A DNA stretch of 38,390 bases, taken from assembly GCA_021802485.1 (NCBI GenBank), contig JAJZXF010000017.1:1-38390 (forward strand), given 5' to 3'. This DNA is from Actinomycetes bacterium (GTDB lineage Bacteria; Actinomycetota; Acidimicrobiia; Acidimicrobiales; JAJZXF01). Made by a program: the position numbers and the translations under genes. The notes under the pieces are model-generated. The model had not been told where the DNA came from. It saw only the letters and a list, made by a program, of their open reading frames with translations, and ran no database searches. Each line of letters opens with the position of its first letter. Within the stretch, counting starts at the first letter, position 1. This document shows, one piece after another, positions 18,401 to 25,971 of the stretch.

Positions 18401-19243
18401 GCGGGGAGTGGCTACACGCTCTCTGCGACGAGTGGCTCGCTCGCCCCAGCGACATCTTCCACACTTGATGTGAGCGCGGCCATTTCCTCGAGCGCCAAGG
18501 GGTATTGGTTCGTAGCATCAGATGGCGGCATCTTCAGCTTCGGTGATGCAAAGTTCTACGGCTCAATGGGTGCAAAGCACTTGAACGCTCCGATCGTCGG
18601 TATGGCAGCTACCCCAGATGGCAAGGGGTACTGGTTCGTAGCATCAGATGGCGGCATCTTCAGCTTCGGTGATGCAAAGTTCTACGGCTCGATGGGCGCA
18701 AAGCACTTGAACGCTCCGATCGTCGGTATGGCAGCTACGCCAGATGGCAAGGGGTACTGGTTCGTAGCATCAGATGGCGGCATCTTCAGCTTCGGTGATG
18801 CAAAGTTCTACGGCTCGATGGGCGCAAAGCACTTGAACCAGCCAATAGTCGGTATGGCTGCTACGCCAGATGGCAAAGGTTACTGGTTCGTAGCGTCAGA
18901 CGGCGGAATCTTCAGCTTCGGTGACGCGAAGTTCTACGGCTCTATGGGTGCAAAGCACTTGAACAAACCAATAGTCGGCATGGCAGCTACGCCTGATGGC
19001 AAGGGGTATTGGTTCGTAGCGTCAGACGGGGGCATCTTCAGCTTCGGTGATGCAAAGTTCTACGGCTCTATGGGTGCAAGGCACCTCAACAAACCAATAG
19101 TCGGCATGGCAGCTACGCCTGATGGCAAGGGTTATTGGTTCGTAGCATCAGACGGCGGAATCTTCTCATTCGGTGATGCAAAGTTCTACGGCTCCATGGG
19201 TGCAAAGCACTTGAACAAGCCAATCGTCGGTATGGTCGTTTGA
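15446..19243 (+). CDS. Large secreted Asp-box (BNR/sortilin-like) propeller protein with Ig-like and 42-aa repeats
   Basis: The protein has 1265 residues. A signal peptide (LVAAGLMLVSSASGALAG) opens it. Residues 100 to about 795 contain repeated Asp-boxes (STDGGATW near 209, STDGGASW twice, STDNGTNW, STDGGTTW). These are typical of sialidase/Vps10-type beta-propellers, which are often carbohydrate-binding or glycosidase-like but not necessarily enzymes. Two Ig-like repeats of 107 residues follow (from about 801 and 908, each starting KLAFTTQPPSTTQAGSRFA). Six 42-residue [20 protein letters not shown] units (about 1020-1265) end it. No sortase motif or C-terminal anchor is visible. It is probably co-transcribed with the preceding gene and ends before a strong terminator. 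An enzymatic activity cannot be claimed. Confidence 0.87.
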   Translation: MRVRTSKLVAAGLMLVSSASGALAGIIDASASPASGLQGIAGLATGARAGAQHQMLDPRAVAAFLRSQRAGEGTRVQAAQRYARAVARTRVLQAEAVHTAGSISSARWSSLGPTQISQSATGGQNSGRVTGLAVVSGSSDTVYLGSAGGGVWSASIAGTSTTWATHTDGQPDIAIGAVAVDPSDPSALFAGTGENNHCGDCYPGGGVLESTDGGATWSMSNPGGMFTGVDVSAIVVEPGASSLSATTVLVAASTGLFVSTDGGASWSHEAGSGWRAGSTSAIVVNPLTSPFTLYAAVVGTGIEESTDNGTNWTTLSGTGLPSASSFGPTAVAISPASSTSSTTLYVSIGSNSGYVGMYKSTDGGASWAQLSPPAFTDQSYAYGSGTSDQSWYDNVIAVEPGNPNVVVAGGIAAIESTDGGTTWYNLNGQTFFGSGTNLLHPDFHALAFDSSGNLYLGCDGGVWELNAAGVSNPGAVTASDYTNLNTNLDITQFYEGLSVYNNGAQILGGSQDNGTSLYSGSNPWPQVLGGDGGYSAINPLDSTQQFAEADAGLYVTSDSWASTQANITPNGGAGGNFVPPATIVANSASPDAPTLYYGGSDLWETTDPASSSPAWTQLTTYGGANNTAVSAIVVAPSNPSVLYVGFDNGELMVSTNATSSIPTFSTVATLGEWITHIAVDPTNSAEVLVSQSFSDTQDKLANPQVQQITGATTSSPTVTNVTGDLPGGISSNSVVFDGSSYVVATDVGVFVTSALNGSATSWSSVGTGLPTVQVVGLSVDANGDLYAATHGRGVWELALPPKLAFTTQPPSTTQAGSRFAVAVSVEDAAGNVVTSDSTDQVTLGIAAGTGASGSSLRCARNPVTVSSGVADFSCSINTAGSGYTLSATSGSLTPATSSGFQVSAGSPSKLAFTTQPPSTTQAGSRFAIAVSVEDAAGNVVTSDSTDQVTLGITAGTGASGSSLSCAANPVTVTSGVADFSCSINDAGSGYTLSATSGSLAPATSSTLDVSAAISSSAKGYWFVASDGGIFSFGDAKFYGSMGAKHLNAPIVGMAATPDGKGYWFVASDGGIFSFGDAKFYGSMGAKHLNAPIVGMAATPDGKGYWFVASDGGIFSFGDAKFYGSMGAKHLNQPIVGMAATPDGKGYWFVASDGGIFSFGDAKFYGSMGAKHLNKPIVGMAATPDGKGYWFVASDGGIFSFGDAKFYGSMGARHLNKPIVGMAATPDGKGYWFVASDGGIFSFGDAKFYGSMGAKHLNKPIVGMVV
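17849..18490 (+). repeat. Two 321-bp direct repeats coding Ig-like domains
   Basis: 17849-18169 and 18170-18490 code two 107-residue domains. The first 150 bases or so differ at only a few positions, which points to a recent duplication or gene conversion. Confidence 0.88.
18503..19240 (+). repeat. Six 126-bp tandem units (42 aa each)
   Basis: Units start at 18503, 18629, 18755, 18881, 19007 and 19133. Neighbouring units differ mainly at synonymous positions and at a few residues (for example HLNAP, HLNQP, HLNKP). Confidence 0.93.
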
Positions 19244-19263
19244 TTCCAACCGTTATTTGTGCA

Positions 19264-19288
19264 GCCCGAAGGCTTTTCGGGCGTTTTT
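19264..19288 (+). terminator. Rho-independent terminator
   Basis: GCCCGAA (19264-19270), loop GGCTT, TTCGGGC (19276-19282), then GTTTTT. It lies 20 bases after the stop of the propeller gene. Confidence 0.9.
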
Positions 19289-19312
19289 GCCTCACGGCGA
19301 CGTTTGCTCGAC

Positions 19313-19318
19313 TATGAT
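19313..19318 (+). promoter_or_regulatory. Putative -10 box (TATGAT) of the leuB-ilvE-cimA operon
   Basis: TATGAT ends 7 bases before ATG 19326, so transcription could start at the A of that ATG and give a leaderless leader-peptide mRNA. No clear -35 box at 17-18 bp; TTGCCT at 19287 is 20 bp away. It lies just after the previous terminator. Confidence 0.5.
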
Positions 19319-19325
19319 GTGTTGC

Positions 19326-19361
19326 ATGCTTCGTTTGCAGGCAGCAGTAATTATCGAATAA
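19326..19361 (+). CDS. Putative branched-chain amino-acid leader peptide (attenuator)
   Basis: ATG 19326 opens an 11-codon frame, MLRLQAAVIIE, ending in TAA at 19359-19361. An earlier in-frame ATG at 19314 would add MMCC. Five of 11 codons are Leu, Val or Ile, including Val-Ile-Ile in a row just before the stop. It sits between a terminator and a hairpin, about 280 bp ahead of three branched-chain amino-acid genes. Stalling at the GTA-ATT-ATC codons under Val/Ile shortage would fit classic attenuation. The TATGAT box 7 bases upstream suggests a leaderless message. All of this is inference from sequence. Confidence 0.5.
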   Translation: MLRLQAAVIIE

Positions 19362-19392
19362 ACAGGTGCCCCCGAACGGGAGTGCCTTGTAG

Positions 19393-19415
19393 TGCCGTCC
19401 ACTTGGTGGGCGGCA
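19393..19415 (+). promoter_or_regulatory. Hairpin downstream of leader peptide (possible attenuator stem)
   Basis: T-GCCGTCCAC / loop TTG / GTGGGCGGC-A forms a 10-bp stem with one G-T pair, followed by TTTGT. Upstream GTGCCCCC (from about 19366) can pair partly with GGGCGGCAT and could act as the alternative stem. The U tract is weak. Confidence 0.45.
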
Positions 19416-19614
19416 TTTGTCGTCTCACCTGCTCTGGTGTCACAGTGCTTCAGGAGCGGAGTTTCGCACGATCCCACATGCGAGAAGTTGTTCCTCCGGC
19501 TCTGGCTGGCGAGGCAGACAAAGTGCCGGGCGAATATGGTGTGCGGGATAGTTGACGTCGAGACGTTGGAGACAGCGAGGTCGCAGGCGTGAGAAGGCGG
19601 GAAGGATTATGGGA

Positions 19615-19644
19615 ATGGGTTTGAAAACAGCACGGCGATCATGA
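19615..19644 (+). CDS. Possible upstream mini-ORF coupled to leuB
   Basis: ATG 19615 (or 19609) follows GAAGGA by 8 bases and reads MGLKTARRS before a TGA at 19642-19644 that overlaps the leuB ATG (ATGA). LeuB itself has no visible ribosome site, so it may be translated by coupling. It could be chance. Confidence 0.3.
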   Translation: MGLKTARRS

Positions 19645-20762
19645 CGAGCGAATCTATCGTCGGCGGAGGCGGGTCTGCGCGCAGCGCTGGGCAGGCGTCT
19701 TCCAGGCAGGGTTCAGCTTTCAGGGTTGGTGTGATCGGCGGGGATGGGATCGGCCCCGAGGTCGTTGCAGAGGCATTGAAGGTGGTTGATGCTGCTGGTA
19801 TCGCACTCGAGACCGTCGCGTACGACCTTGGCGCAGGTCGCTACCTTCGTACCGGTGAGGTACTCCCTGCCTCCGTCCTGGATGAGCTGAGGGAACTGGA
19901 CGCGATCTTGCTGGGAGCGGTCGGGCCCCCGGTCGGGAGCAGTGAGGTTCCGTCGGGACTCCTCGAGCGGGGGCTATTATTGAAGCTCAGGTTCGAGCTA
20001 GACCTTTACATCAACCTCCGCCCGTTTACTCCGACTCCGGGATCTATCGCAGAGGGCTCCGATTTTGCGGTGGTGCGCGAGAATACCGAGGGATCTTACG
20101 CTGGCGAAGGCGGGTTTTTGAGGAAGGACACCGCTCAGGAGGTTGCTACCCAAGGGGCGGTGAACACGCGTTTTGGTGTTGAGCGATGCCTGAGGTTTGC
20201 GTTCGATCTTGCCCGGACGCGCGAGCGCAAGAGCCTAACCCTCGTGCACAAAGCGAACGTGCTGACATTCGCAGGGGACCTTTGGCGCAGGGCCTTCGAT
20301 GAGGTGGGCGATGGCTTCCCCGAGGTGCACCGGGCTTACGATCATGTGGACGCGTCGTGTATCTACCTCGTCGAGAAGCCATCGCGCTATGACGTGATAG
20401 TCACTGACAACCTGTTCGGGGACATCATCACTGATCTGGCAGGGGCGGTGAGCGGCGGGATCGGGCTGGCAGCTTCTGCGAACCTGAATCCGGAGCGTAC
20501 GGGGCCGTCTCTCTTCGAGCCGGTTCATGGGGCTGCCTGGGACATAGCGGGAAAACACACAGCTAACCCGTTGGCAGCGATTCGCTCGGCTGCGCTGATG
20601 CTGGACCACCTGGGGGAAGCCGAGGTTGCTGCACGTATAACAAAGGCTGTGGTCGAGCATGCCGTCTCGTCAAGCGCCCGGAACACGCCGGGTGGGTCGT
20701 ATACCGGAAAATCACAAATGAGCACTGCCGAGATAGGCGATGCGATAGCAGAGAAGGTCTGA
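19641..20762 (+). CDS. leuB: 3-Isopropylmalate dehydrogenase
   Basis: The protein has 373 residues and performs oxidative decarboxylation of 3-isopropylmalate in leucine synthesis. Beside cimA it may also oxidise 3-methylmalate in the citramalate route to isoleucine. Family motifs: [14 protein letters not shown] after a Gly/Ser-rich extension of about 27 residues, [16 protein letters not shown] (substrate arginines), [20 protein letters not shown] (catalytic Lys) and [14 protein letters not shown] (metal-binding Asp). It ends 3 bp before ilvE, so the two are one operon. The N-terminal extension has no obvious role, and a downstream start is possible. Confidence 0.93.
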   Translation: MTSESIVGGGGSARSAGQASSRQGSAFRVGVIGGDGIGPEVVAEALKVVDAAGIALETVAYDLGAGRYLRTGEVLPASVLDELRELDAILLGAVGPPVGSSEVPSGLLERGLLLKLRFELDLYINLRPFTPTPGSIAEGSDFAVVRENTEGSYAGEGGFLRKDTAQEVATQGAVNTRFGVERCLRFAFDLARTRERKSLTLVHKANVLTFAGDLWRRAFDEVGDGFPEVHRAYDHVDASCIYLVEKPSRYDVIVTDNLFGDIITDLAGAVSGGIGLAASANLNPERTGPSLFEPVHGAAWDIAGKHTANPLAAIRSAALMLDHLGEAEVAARITKAVVEHAVSSSARNTPGGSYTGKSQMSTAEIGDAIAEKV

Positions 20763-20765
20763 CTC

Positions 20766-21695
20766 ATGCCGATAACTCCGACGGAGAAGATATGGATGGA
20801 TGGAGAGCTCGTTGACTGGAGCGCGGCCCAGGTGCATGTGTTGTCTCATACGCTCCACTACGGCTCCGGCGTGTTCGAGGGGATACGTGCCTATGCTACC
20901 CGCGTTGGACCGGCGATCTTCCGTCTTGGAGATCACATGACGAGGCTGCTGGACTCAGCCCGGATCCTCTTGATTGAGGTGCCGTATTCGCACGCAGAGT
21001 TGGTTGCTGCCGCGAAGGCGGTTGTGCGGGTCAACGGCCTGGACAACGGCTGTTACCTGCGGCCGGTGGTTTTTCTTGGCTACGGGGAGATGGGACTGAA
21101 CCCGCTCCCATGTCCGGTCCAGGTTGCTATCGCTGCCTGGCCCTGGGGCACCTACCTTGGCGACGAAGGGGTGAACTCCGGCGTGCGGCTCAAGATAAGT
21201 TCCTGGCGGCGGCATGACCCGAACGCGATGCCGACCGCGGCAAAGGGCATTGGCATGTACGTCAACTCGTCGATGGCGAAGGCGGAGGCGTTGAAGGCGG
21301 GCTACGACGAGGCCGTTATGCTCTCACCGACCGGGCAGGTCAGCGAGTGCTCGGGTGAGAACATCTTCGTTCTGCGAAAGGGCCGTCTCGTGACGCCAGA
21401 TTCAGCCGCATCGGGAGCGCTCGAGGGAATCACCCAGGACGCGGTGATCACAATCGCTAGAGACCTCGGCTACGAGGTGGAGCGTGGCGCGCTCGTGCGC
21501 AGCGATCTTTACGCGGCTGATGAGGCTTTTATTACTGGCACAGCAGCAGAGGTGGTTCCGATCCGATCGGTGGATGATCGTGTGGTGGGAACAGGCGAAC
21601 CGGGTCCGGTCACGCGCAAGATCCAAGAGGTGTATTTCGCTACCGTGCGTGGTGAGGTTGACCGCTACAGCAGCTGGTTGGATCATGTCCGCTGA
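20766..21695 (+). CDS. ilvE: Branched-chain amino-acid aminotransferase
   Basis: The protein has 309 residues, a PLP fold type IV transaminase making Leu, Ile and Val from their keto acids. Seen: the N-terminal KIWMDGELVDW, THTLHYGSGVFEGIRAY-type segment (here SHTLHYGSGVFEGIRAY), the PLP lysine in TAAKGIGMYVNS (Lys160), and SECSGENIFVLRKG with the cofactor-phosphate-binding region GITQDAVITIARDLG. Length is normal. It starts 3 bp after leuB and its last 11 bases overlap cimA, so translation is probably coupled. Confidence 0.94.
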   Translation: MPITPTEKIWMDGELVDWSAAQVHVLSHTLHYGSGVFEGIRAYATRVGPAIFRLGDHMTRLLDSARILLIEVPYSHAELVAAAKAVVRVNGLDNGCYLRPVVFLGYGEMGLNPLPCPVQVAIAAWPWGTYLGDEGVNSGVRLKISSWRRHDPNAMPTAAKGIGMYVNSSMAKAEALKAGYDEAVMLSPTGQVSECSGENIFVLRKGRLVTPDSAASGALEGITQDAVITIARDLGYEVERGALVRSDLYAADEAFITGTAAEVVPIRSVDDRVVGTGEPGPVTRKIQEVYFATVRGEVDRYSSWLDHVR

Positions 21696-23427
21696 CCCGG
21701 ATGCAGACGTAGAGCGAGCTGCTCGAGCGACGGATCAAGTTGGACGGATGCCAGCTGGCAGCTTTTCGCCGACGAGCGCTTCAGACACTCGCGGACCCAA
21801 TTCCACCCTTGGGTTGCATGTTGACGTCTTTGACACGACGTTGCGCGACGGTAGCCAGCAGGAGGGGCTGTCGCTGACGGTGGATGACAAGCTCCGGGTG
21901 GCCCGCCAGCTCGACCATCTTGGAGTCGCATACATAGAGGGTGGTTGGCCAGGTGCAAACCCGAAGGACGACGAGTTCTTCGCGAGGGCAAAGGCTGAGC
22001 TCAGTCTCGACATTGCGACGCTCGTAGCGTTTGGCTCAACAAGGCGTGCAGGCGTGAGGGCTGAGGATGACGATGCTCTAGTCCGTCTCGCGGGAGTGGA
22101 GACGGACGTGGTGTGCATCGTCGCGAAGGCATGGGATCGCCATGTCGTCGATGCGCTGCGAACGAGCCTTGACGAAGCGGTCAACATGGCCTTTGATTCG
22201 GTGCAGTTTCTGAAGGGATTGGGACGTAGGGTCTTCTTCGACGCGGAGCACTTCTTCGACGGCTATAGGGATAACAGCGAGTTTGCACTCAGGGTTCTGG
22301 AGGCAGCAGAGGCTGGTGGAGCGGAGATTCTGGTCCTGTGCGATACGAACGGGGGCAGCCTTCCTGATGATGTGAGCCAGGTTGTCTCGAGGGTTGTCGC
22401 AGAGCGTTCAGCTGGCATCGGTGTTCATTTCCACAATGACGGCGGCTGTGCGGTAGCCAACTCGCTTGCAGCGGTCCGCCAGGGCGCTGTTCAGGTGCAA
22501 GGGTGTGTGAACGGCTACGGCGAGCGCGCAGGGAATGCGGATCTTTGCGCGGTGATAGCGAACCTTGGGCTCAAGATGGATGTCTCCTCGATCCCCGAGG
22601 ATCGGATGGAGCGGCTAACCCCGGTAGCGCATCACATTGCCGAGCTGGTGAACATCCCGCCAAGCCCCCAGCAGCCATACGTAGGGTCAAGTGTCTTTGC
22701 CCACAAGGCGGGTCTCCATGTCAGCGCGATAGCACGCAGGCGCGACGCATACGAACACATCTCCCCTGATCGCGTGGGCAATGGCGCCCGATTCGTGGTA
22801 AGCGAGCTCGCTGGGCGTTCCACCCTGGCGTTGAAGGCCGAGGAGCTCGGCTTGTCCCTGGACGGTGAGGCATTAACCGGCGTTCTCGACAGGCTGAAGC
22901 ACCTGGAGCACGAGGGTTACCACTTCGAGGTGGCCGATGCCTCGCTGGAGCTTCTCATGCGGGCTGCGAGCGGGTGGGAGCAGGACTTCTTTCATCTGGA
23001 GTCCTTCAGGGTCACGACCGACCTTTTCGCGGGCGGCCGCCAAGGTCCTCCAGGAAAGTTGATGACCGACGCTACGGTCAAGCTACATGTCGCCGGCGAG
23101 CGCACGGTCGCAACTGCTGAGGGCAACGGTCCGGTTCATGCACTAGATGCCGCGCTGCGCAAGGCAATTGGCGCGCGTTACCCGCAGCTTGAATGCATCC
23201 ACCTCACTGACTTCCGAGTGCGCGTGCTGGATACATCGAAAGGTACCGGGGCTGTGACGCGTGTTCTGATCGACTCTACGGACTCAGAGCGCACCTGGTC
23301 GACTATAGGGGTGTCGGAGAACATCATCCAGGCGTCGTGGGAAGCCCTCGAGGACTCGATAGTGTATGGCCTGTTGTACGCTACGGGGGACATGGTCATG
23401 GATCCAGAAACCGAAGGGAGTGAGTGA
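21685..23427 (+). CDS. cimA: (R)-citramalate synthase
   Basis: The protein has 580 residues from ATG 21685, which overlaps the ilvE end by 11 bases. It condenses pyruvate with acetyl-CoA to citramalate, the first step of threonine-independent isoleucine synthesis. The DRE-TIM catalytic motif is VFDTTLRDGSQQEG (about 48-61). The metal HxH motif is GVHFHNDGG, and GNADLCAVIANL follows. Residues from about 440 form the LeuA-type regulatory domain. The pattern (early GWPGANPKDDEFF, long spacing, two-part C-terminus) is that of CimA rather than 2-isopropylmalate synthase. A low-complexity N-terminal extension of about 40 residues precedes the barrel. Its presence with leuB suggests that Ile is made from pyruvate here. 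Confidence 0.92.
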   Translation: MSADPDADVERAARATDQVGRMPAGSFSPTSASDTRGPNSTLGLHVDVFDTTLRDGSQQEGLSLTVDDKLRVARQLDHLGVAYIEGGWPGANPKDDEFFARAKAELSLDIATLVAFGSTRRAGVRAEDDDALVRLAGVETDVVCIVAKAWDRHVVDALRTSLDEAVNMAFDSVQFLKGLGRRVFFDAEHFFDGYRDNSEFALRVLEAAEAGGAEILVLCDTNGGSLPDDVSQVVSRVVAERSAGIGVHFHNDGGCAVANSLAAVRQGAVQVQGCVNGYGERAGNADLCAVIANLGLKMDVSSIPEDRMERLTPVAHHIAELVNIPPSPQQPYVGSSVFAHKAGLHVSAIARRRDAYEHISPDRVGNGARFVVSELAGRSTLALKAEELGLSLDGEALTGVLDRLKHLEHEGYHFEVADASLELLMRAASGWEQDFFHLESFRVTTDLFAGGRQGPPGKLMTDATVKLHVAGERTVATAEGNGPVHALDAALRKAIGARYPQLECIHLTDFRVRVLDTSKGTGAVTRVLIDSTDSERTWSTIGVSENIIQASWEALEDSIVYGLLYATGDMVMDPETEGSE

Positions 23428-23430
23428 GCT

Positions 23431-23952
23431 GTGACGCAACCCAACTACGTCCCAATCAGTGAAGCGGACCAGGTGCGTGGAGCGTTGCGACTGCGACAGC
23501 CTCCGGGATGGAAACCCACCAGGCCGGGTGAGCTGAAATTCCCGGTCAGCGTAGGTGGATCTTTGAGAGGCGCGCCGGGACCGGATCAGGGGTTCGCGCT
23601 CCATCTGGCGCAGCTCTTCGAGCCCAAGCTCGTGCTTGCCGCTGGCGAGCACGTACCGGACCTGATGGCGGCCTGTTCAGCGCAGGCGATGCGTCGGGCC
23701 GCGCTCTGGGGGAGGGCGCCGATGCTCGGGGACTGCGAAGCTGCCCTCACCCTTTGGGGGTGCCTCGCGGCTGCTCCTGACGACCTGGTCGGGTATCGAA
23801 AGGAACTGTTCCTCGGGGCAGCACACGACTACTCTGTCCAGCGAAGGATCTGCGATCGGGTGCCAAAGGACGTCGCGAAGCTGAGCGCGGCCGAGATACG
23901 GGACCGCTTGGAGGGACCCGGCGGCTGGAGAGCGCTACTCCCTGCGAGCTGA
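23431..23952 (+). CDS. Conserved hypothetical protein in the leuB-ilvE-cimA operon
   Basis: The protein has 173 residues from GTG 23431, three bases after the cimA stop, so it is almost certainly co-transcribed. I do not recognise a named domain. The N-terminus is Pro/Gly-rich (LRLRQPPGWKPTRPGELKFP). The middle and end are helical, with HLAQLFEPKLVLAAGEHVPDLMAACSAQA-type segments and several Trp and Cys residues but no metal motif or membrane helix. It is probably a small cytoplasmic protein. The context hints at a role linked to branched-chain amino-acid or acyl metabolism; this is only guilt by association. Confidence 0.75.
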   Translation: MTQPNYVPISEADQVRGALRLRQPPGWKPTRPGELKFPVSVGGSLRGAPGPDQGFALHLAQLFEPKLVLAAGEHVPDLMAACSAQAMRRAALWGRAPMLGDCEAALTLWGCLAAAPDDLVGYRKELFLGAAHDYSVQRRICDRVPKDVAKLSAAEIRDRLEGPGGWRALLPAS

Positions 23953-23989
23953 GCTTCCTTGATCTGGGCGTGCCCGTGTGATCAGGTGA

Positions 23990-24997
23990 TTACTTAGCTG
24001 AGATCACGCCGATGAGCTCCGGTGGCGTAAATGCCGGCGCGGGGGAGTGCAGCAGTGTCACATTGCCAGGTGGGGACTGCCTTGCGGAAGAGGGAGGGTA
24101 GGGGTCAAAGGTGGTGGTGAAGCGCTTCACGGCCCGGCACCCAGTTCGGTTGAAGGGAAAGCTCACCGTGACATTCACCGTGATGACCCAGGTGTGGACG
24201 TTGCCGTTGGATGACACGCCTTGAAGGATGGAACACACTGGCGCTTTGTAGCTGATGGTGGTGCTGGCGCTAGTAGGTCCCAGCTTCTGCCAGGCAACCG
24301 ACGCCAGAGCGTCGGCAGTGGATGCCCTCGGGCCGATCGTTCCCGCTCCGCAAGGTAGGGAGCCCCCGGTGCTGTACAGGAGGGCGCCCCGCCCACCTTG
24401 GCCGTAGAACACGACAGCTTGCTCAATGGCATGGAACGCGGGTCTTGCTGACCCCAGCGGAGATGACGGTGACGGTCTCTGCGGGATCGTCTCTGCGGGG
24501 CAGTTGACCGCGTAAGGCGCGGCGGCGCTCGGGAGAACGATTCCCACCCAGGCGGGCCTCGCAACGAGTGCCAGCGTGCCAGTGGGAGTGGCGACTCCCG
24601 TGAGGGTCACCAGGCCGTAGCCGACCACCTGGCGACCGGGGAGCAGGCCACCGGTAAGGCCTACGTACCGCTTGGCCTCTGCGAGGTCGAGACCGAGGGG
24701 CGCGGCTTGCATGCTTGGCGGGGCTTTCGCGATTCGAAGCCCACCGATGGTGACCGGACGCACAAAGCGGCCGTCCGTGACGGCGCTGGCTGGTGACGCA
24801 CTCATCCGGGTGGTGCGCAGCTGGGTACTCAGTGAAAGTGGCTTTGTCCTCTTGACCACGGGACTGCTGTTCGTCCCACAGGATGACAGCGCGAGCGCGC
24901 TGGCCATGACGGCTCCGAGAATCGCGGTACGTCGTAGCAGGTGGTGGCGTAGCTGCCCCGTGATTAGCCGGTCATATTGAGCGTTATTTGCAGCCAT
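23990..24997 (-). CDS. Secreted lipoprotein of unknown function
   Basis: The protein has 335 residues. After an n-region of about 23 residues with RHHLLRR comes a hydrophobic stretch and the lipobox LALSSCG (Cys40), so it should be lipidated and face outward. The mature part is Ser/Thr/Pro-rich with segments such as GYGLVTLTGVATPTGTLALVARPAWVG. Mature cysteines (in VNCPAET, GSLPCGAG, APVCSILQG and RTGCRAV) may form disulfides. I see no enzyme motif. The gene converges on the cimA operon, leaving only 37 bp between stops. A solute-binding or envelope role is possible but unsupported. Confidence 0.8.
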   Translation of the reverse strand: MAANNAQYDRLITGQLRHHLLRRTAILGAVMASALALSSCGTNSSPVVKRTKPLSLSTQLRTTRMSASPASAVTDGRFVRPVTIGGLRIAKAPPSMQAAPLGLDLAEAKRYVGLTGGLLPGRQVVGYGLVTLTGVATPTGTLALVARPAWVGIVLPSAAAPYAVNCPAETIPQRPSPSSPLGSARPAFHAIEQAVVFYGQGGRGALLYSTGGSLPCGAGTIGPRASTADALASVAWQKLGPTSASTTISYKAPVCSILQGVSSNGNVHTWVITVNVTVSFPFNRTGCRAVKRFTTTFDPYPPSSARQSPPGNVTLLHSPAPAFTPPELIGVISAK

Positions 24998-25971
24998 GAG
25001 CCTTGTATCTTCGTCCCTGCTCTGTCGTTACTAGCCAAACCCACCTATACGTTGGACGCTGGACCCGGGCTATTGGTTCCGCCGCTTGCGCCGGCCGATG
25101 GGCTCACCGCTGTGCTGTCGCGGCCCTGAAGGAACCATCCGTCCTAAGTGTCTGAAAGATCACGCGCCCAGCACGAGGAGTCCTTAGTGGACGTGAAGTC
25201 CCTGGTACCAGGTTAGCTGCCTCGAATCCTTCAGGGACACCAGCGGGTCGCGTTGGCGGCGCCTAATGTCCTTGTTGCAAATCGGTCGCGTAGAGACACA
25301 CGTTGCTCGGACTCGGCATCTCCTCGTGCAGGCGTTGCGGGCGCCTGGTGTCGCGAAGTGGGTCGTGGCAGCTCCATGTGCTCGGTGCTCGGGCTGGATG
25401 CCTCCTCGATCCTTCAGGTGCTCTGTAGCAACGACGAAGAGACGGACATACCCATGGAAAGCGCCTACGACGTGAGCTCATCTGCGTTGCTGGCCGTGTC
25501 ACGAGCCATGCGGGACGCATAGAGGTTCACACTGCCTCCGAGCGCACCATGACGGACTCTTCGCGATAGCGTGACACACACTCGACGTGTTGCTCGCTGG
25601 TGCTGGCCCGTAACCACTGATCCGTTACCGGCCGCACCGAGATACCAAGCCCCAGGCGAGCGGCAGTTCGAATGACAAGCTCCCCCTCAGTTTGGTCGGA
25701 CACGCCTCAGCATAGGAAATCCGGCAGTCACCGGCTTGCAGAGATCGGAGAATCCCGCCACGTGCTCTGGGCCAGGGGCGCGGCGGCTTACTCGTGGATC
25801 TCGGTCTGAGAGCTGTGCCGGGCCTAGAAATGGGAACGAAGGGGCGGACACCAGCGGTGTGGACGGGGCTGCATGGAAGAGGTCGTGCCTGCACCTCTCA
25901 TGCCTACGCCTCGTGGTAGAGGTTCGAAAGCCGCGGTGGAGGTTTGAAAGCCCCGTTGTGAGGCGAGAAGT
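24998..25971. other. Gene-poor region, no supported gene
   Basis: About 970 bp. Short frames exist on both strands (e.g. 25253-25522 plus, 25625-25894 minus) but none resembles a protein I know or has a good ribosome site. Visible structure: the inverted repeat CCCTGAAGGA (25124-25133) / TCCTTCAGGG (25227-25236), a 12-bp palindrome CCTGGTACCAGG (25201-25212) between them, and the short tandem repeat at 25919. It may be decayed mobile DNA. Confidence 0.5.
25919..25958. repeat. Two 20-bp tandem direct repeats
   Basis: GAGGTTCGAAAGCCGCGGTG (25919-25938) is followed at once by GAGGTTTGAAAGCCCCGTTG (25939-25958), 17 of 20 bases identical. They end 14 bp before the stop of the SDR gene. Subterminal repeats of an element are one possibility. 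Confidence 0.8.

Noticed and set aside
1-19240. CRISPR array suggested by regular repeats
   Set aside because: The 126-bp repeats are in-frame coding units without unique spacers, so they are protein repeats.
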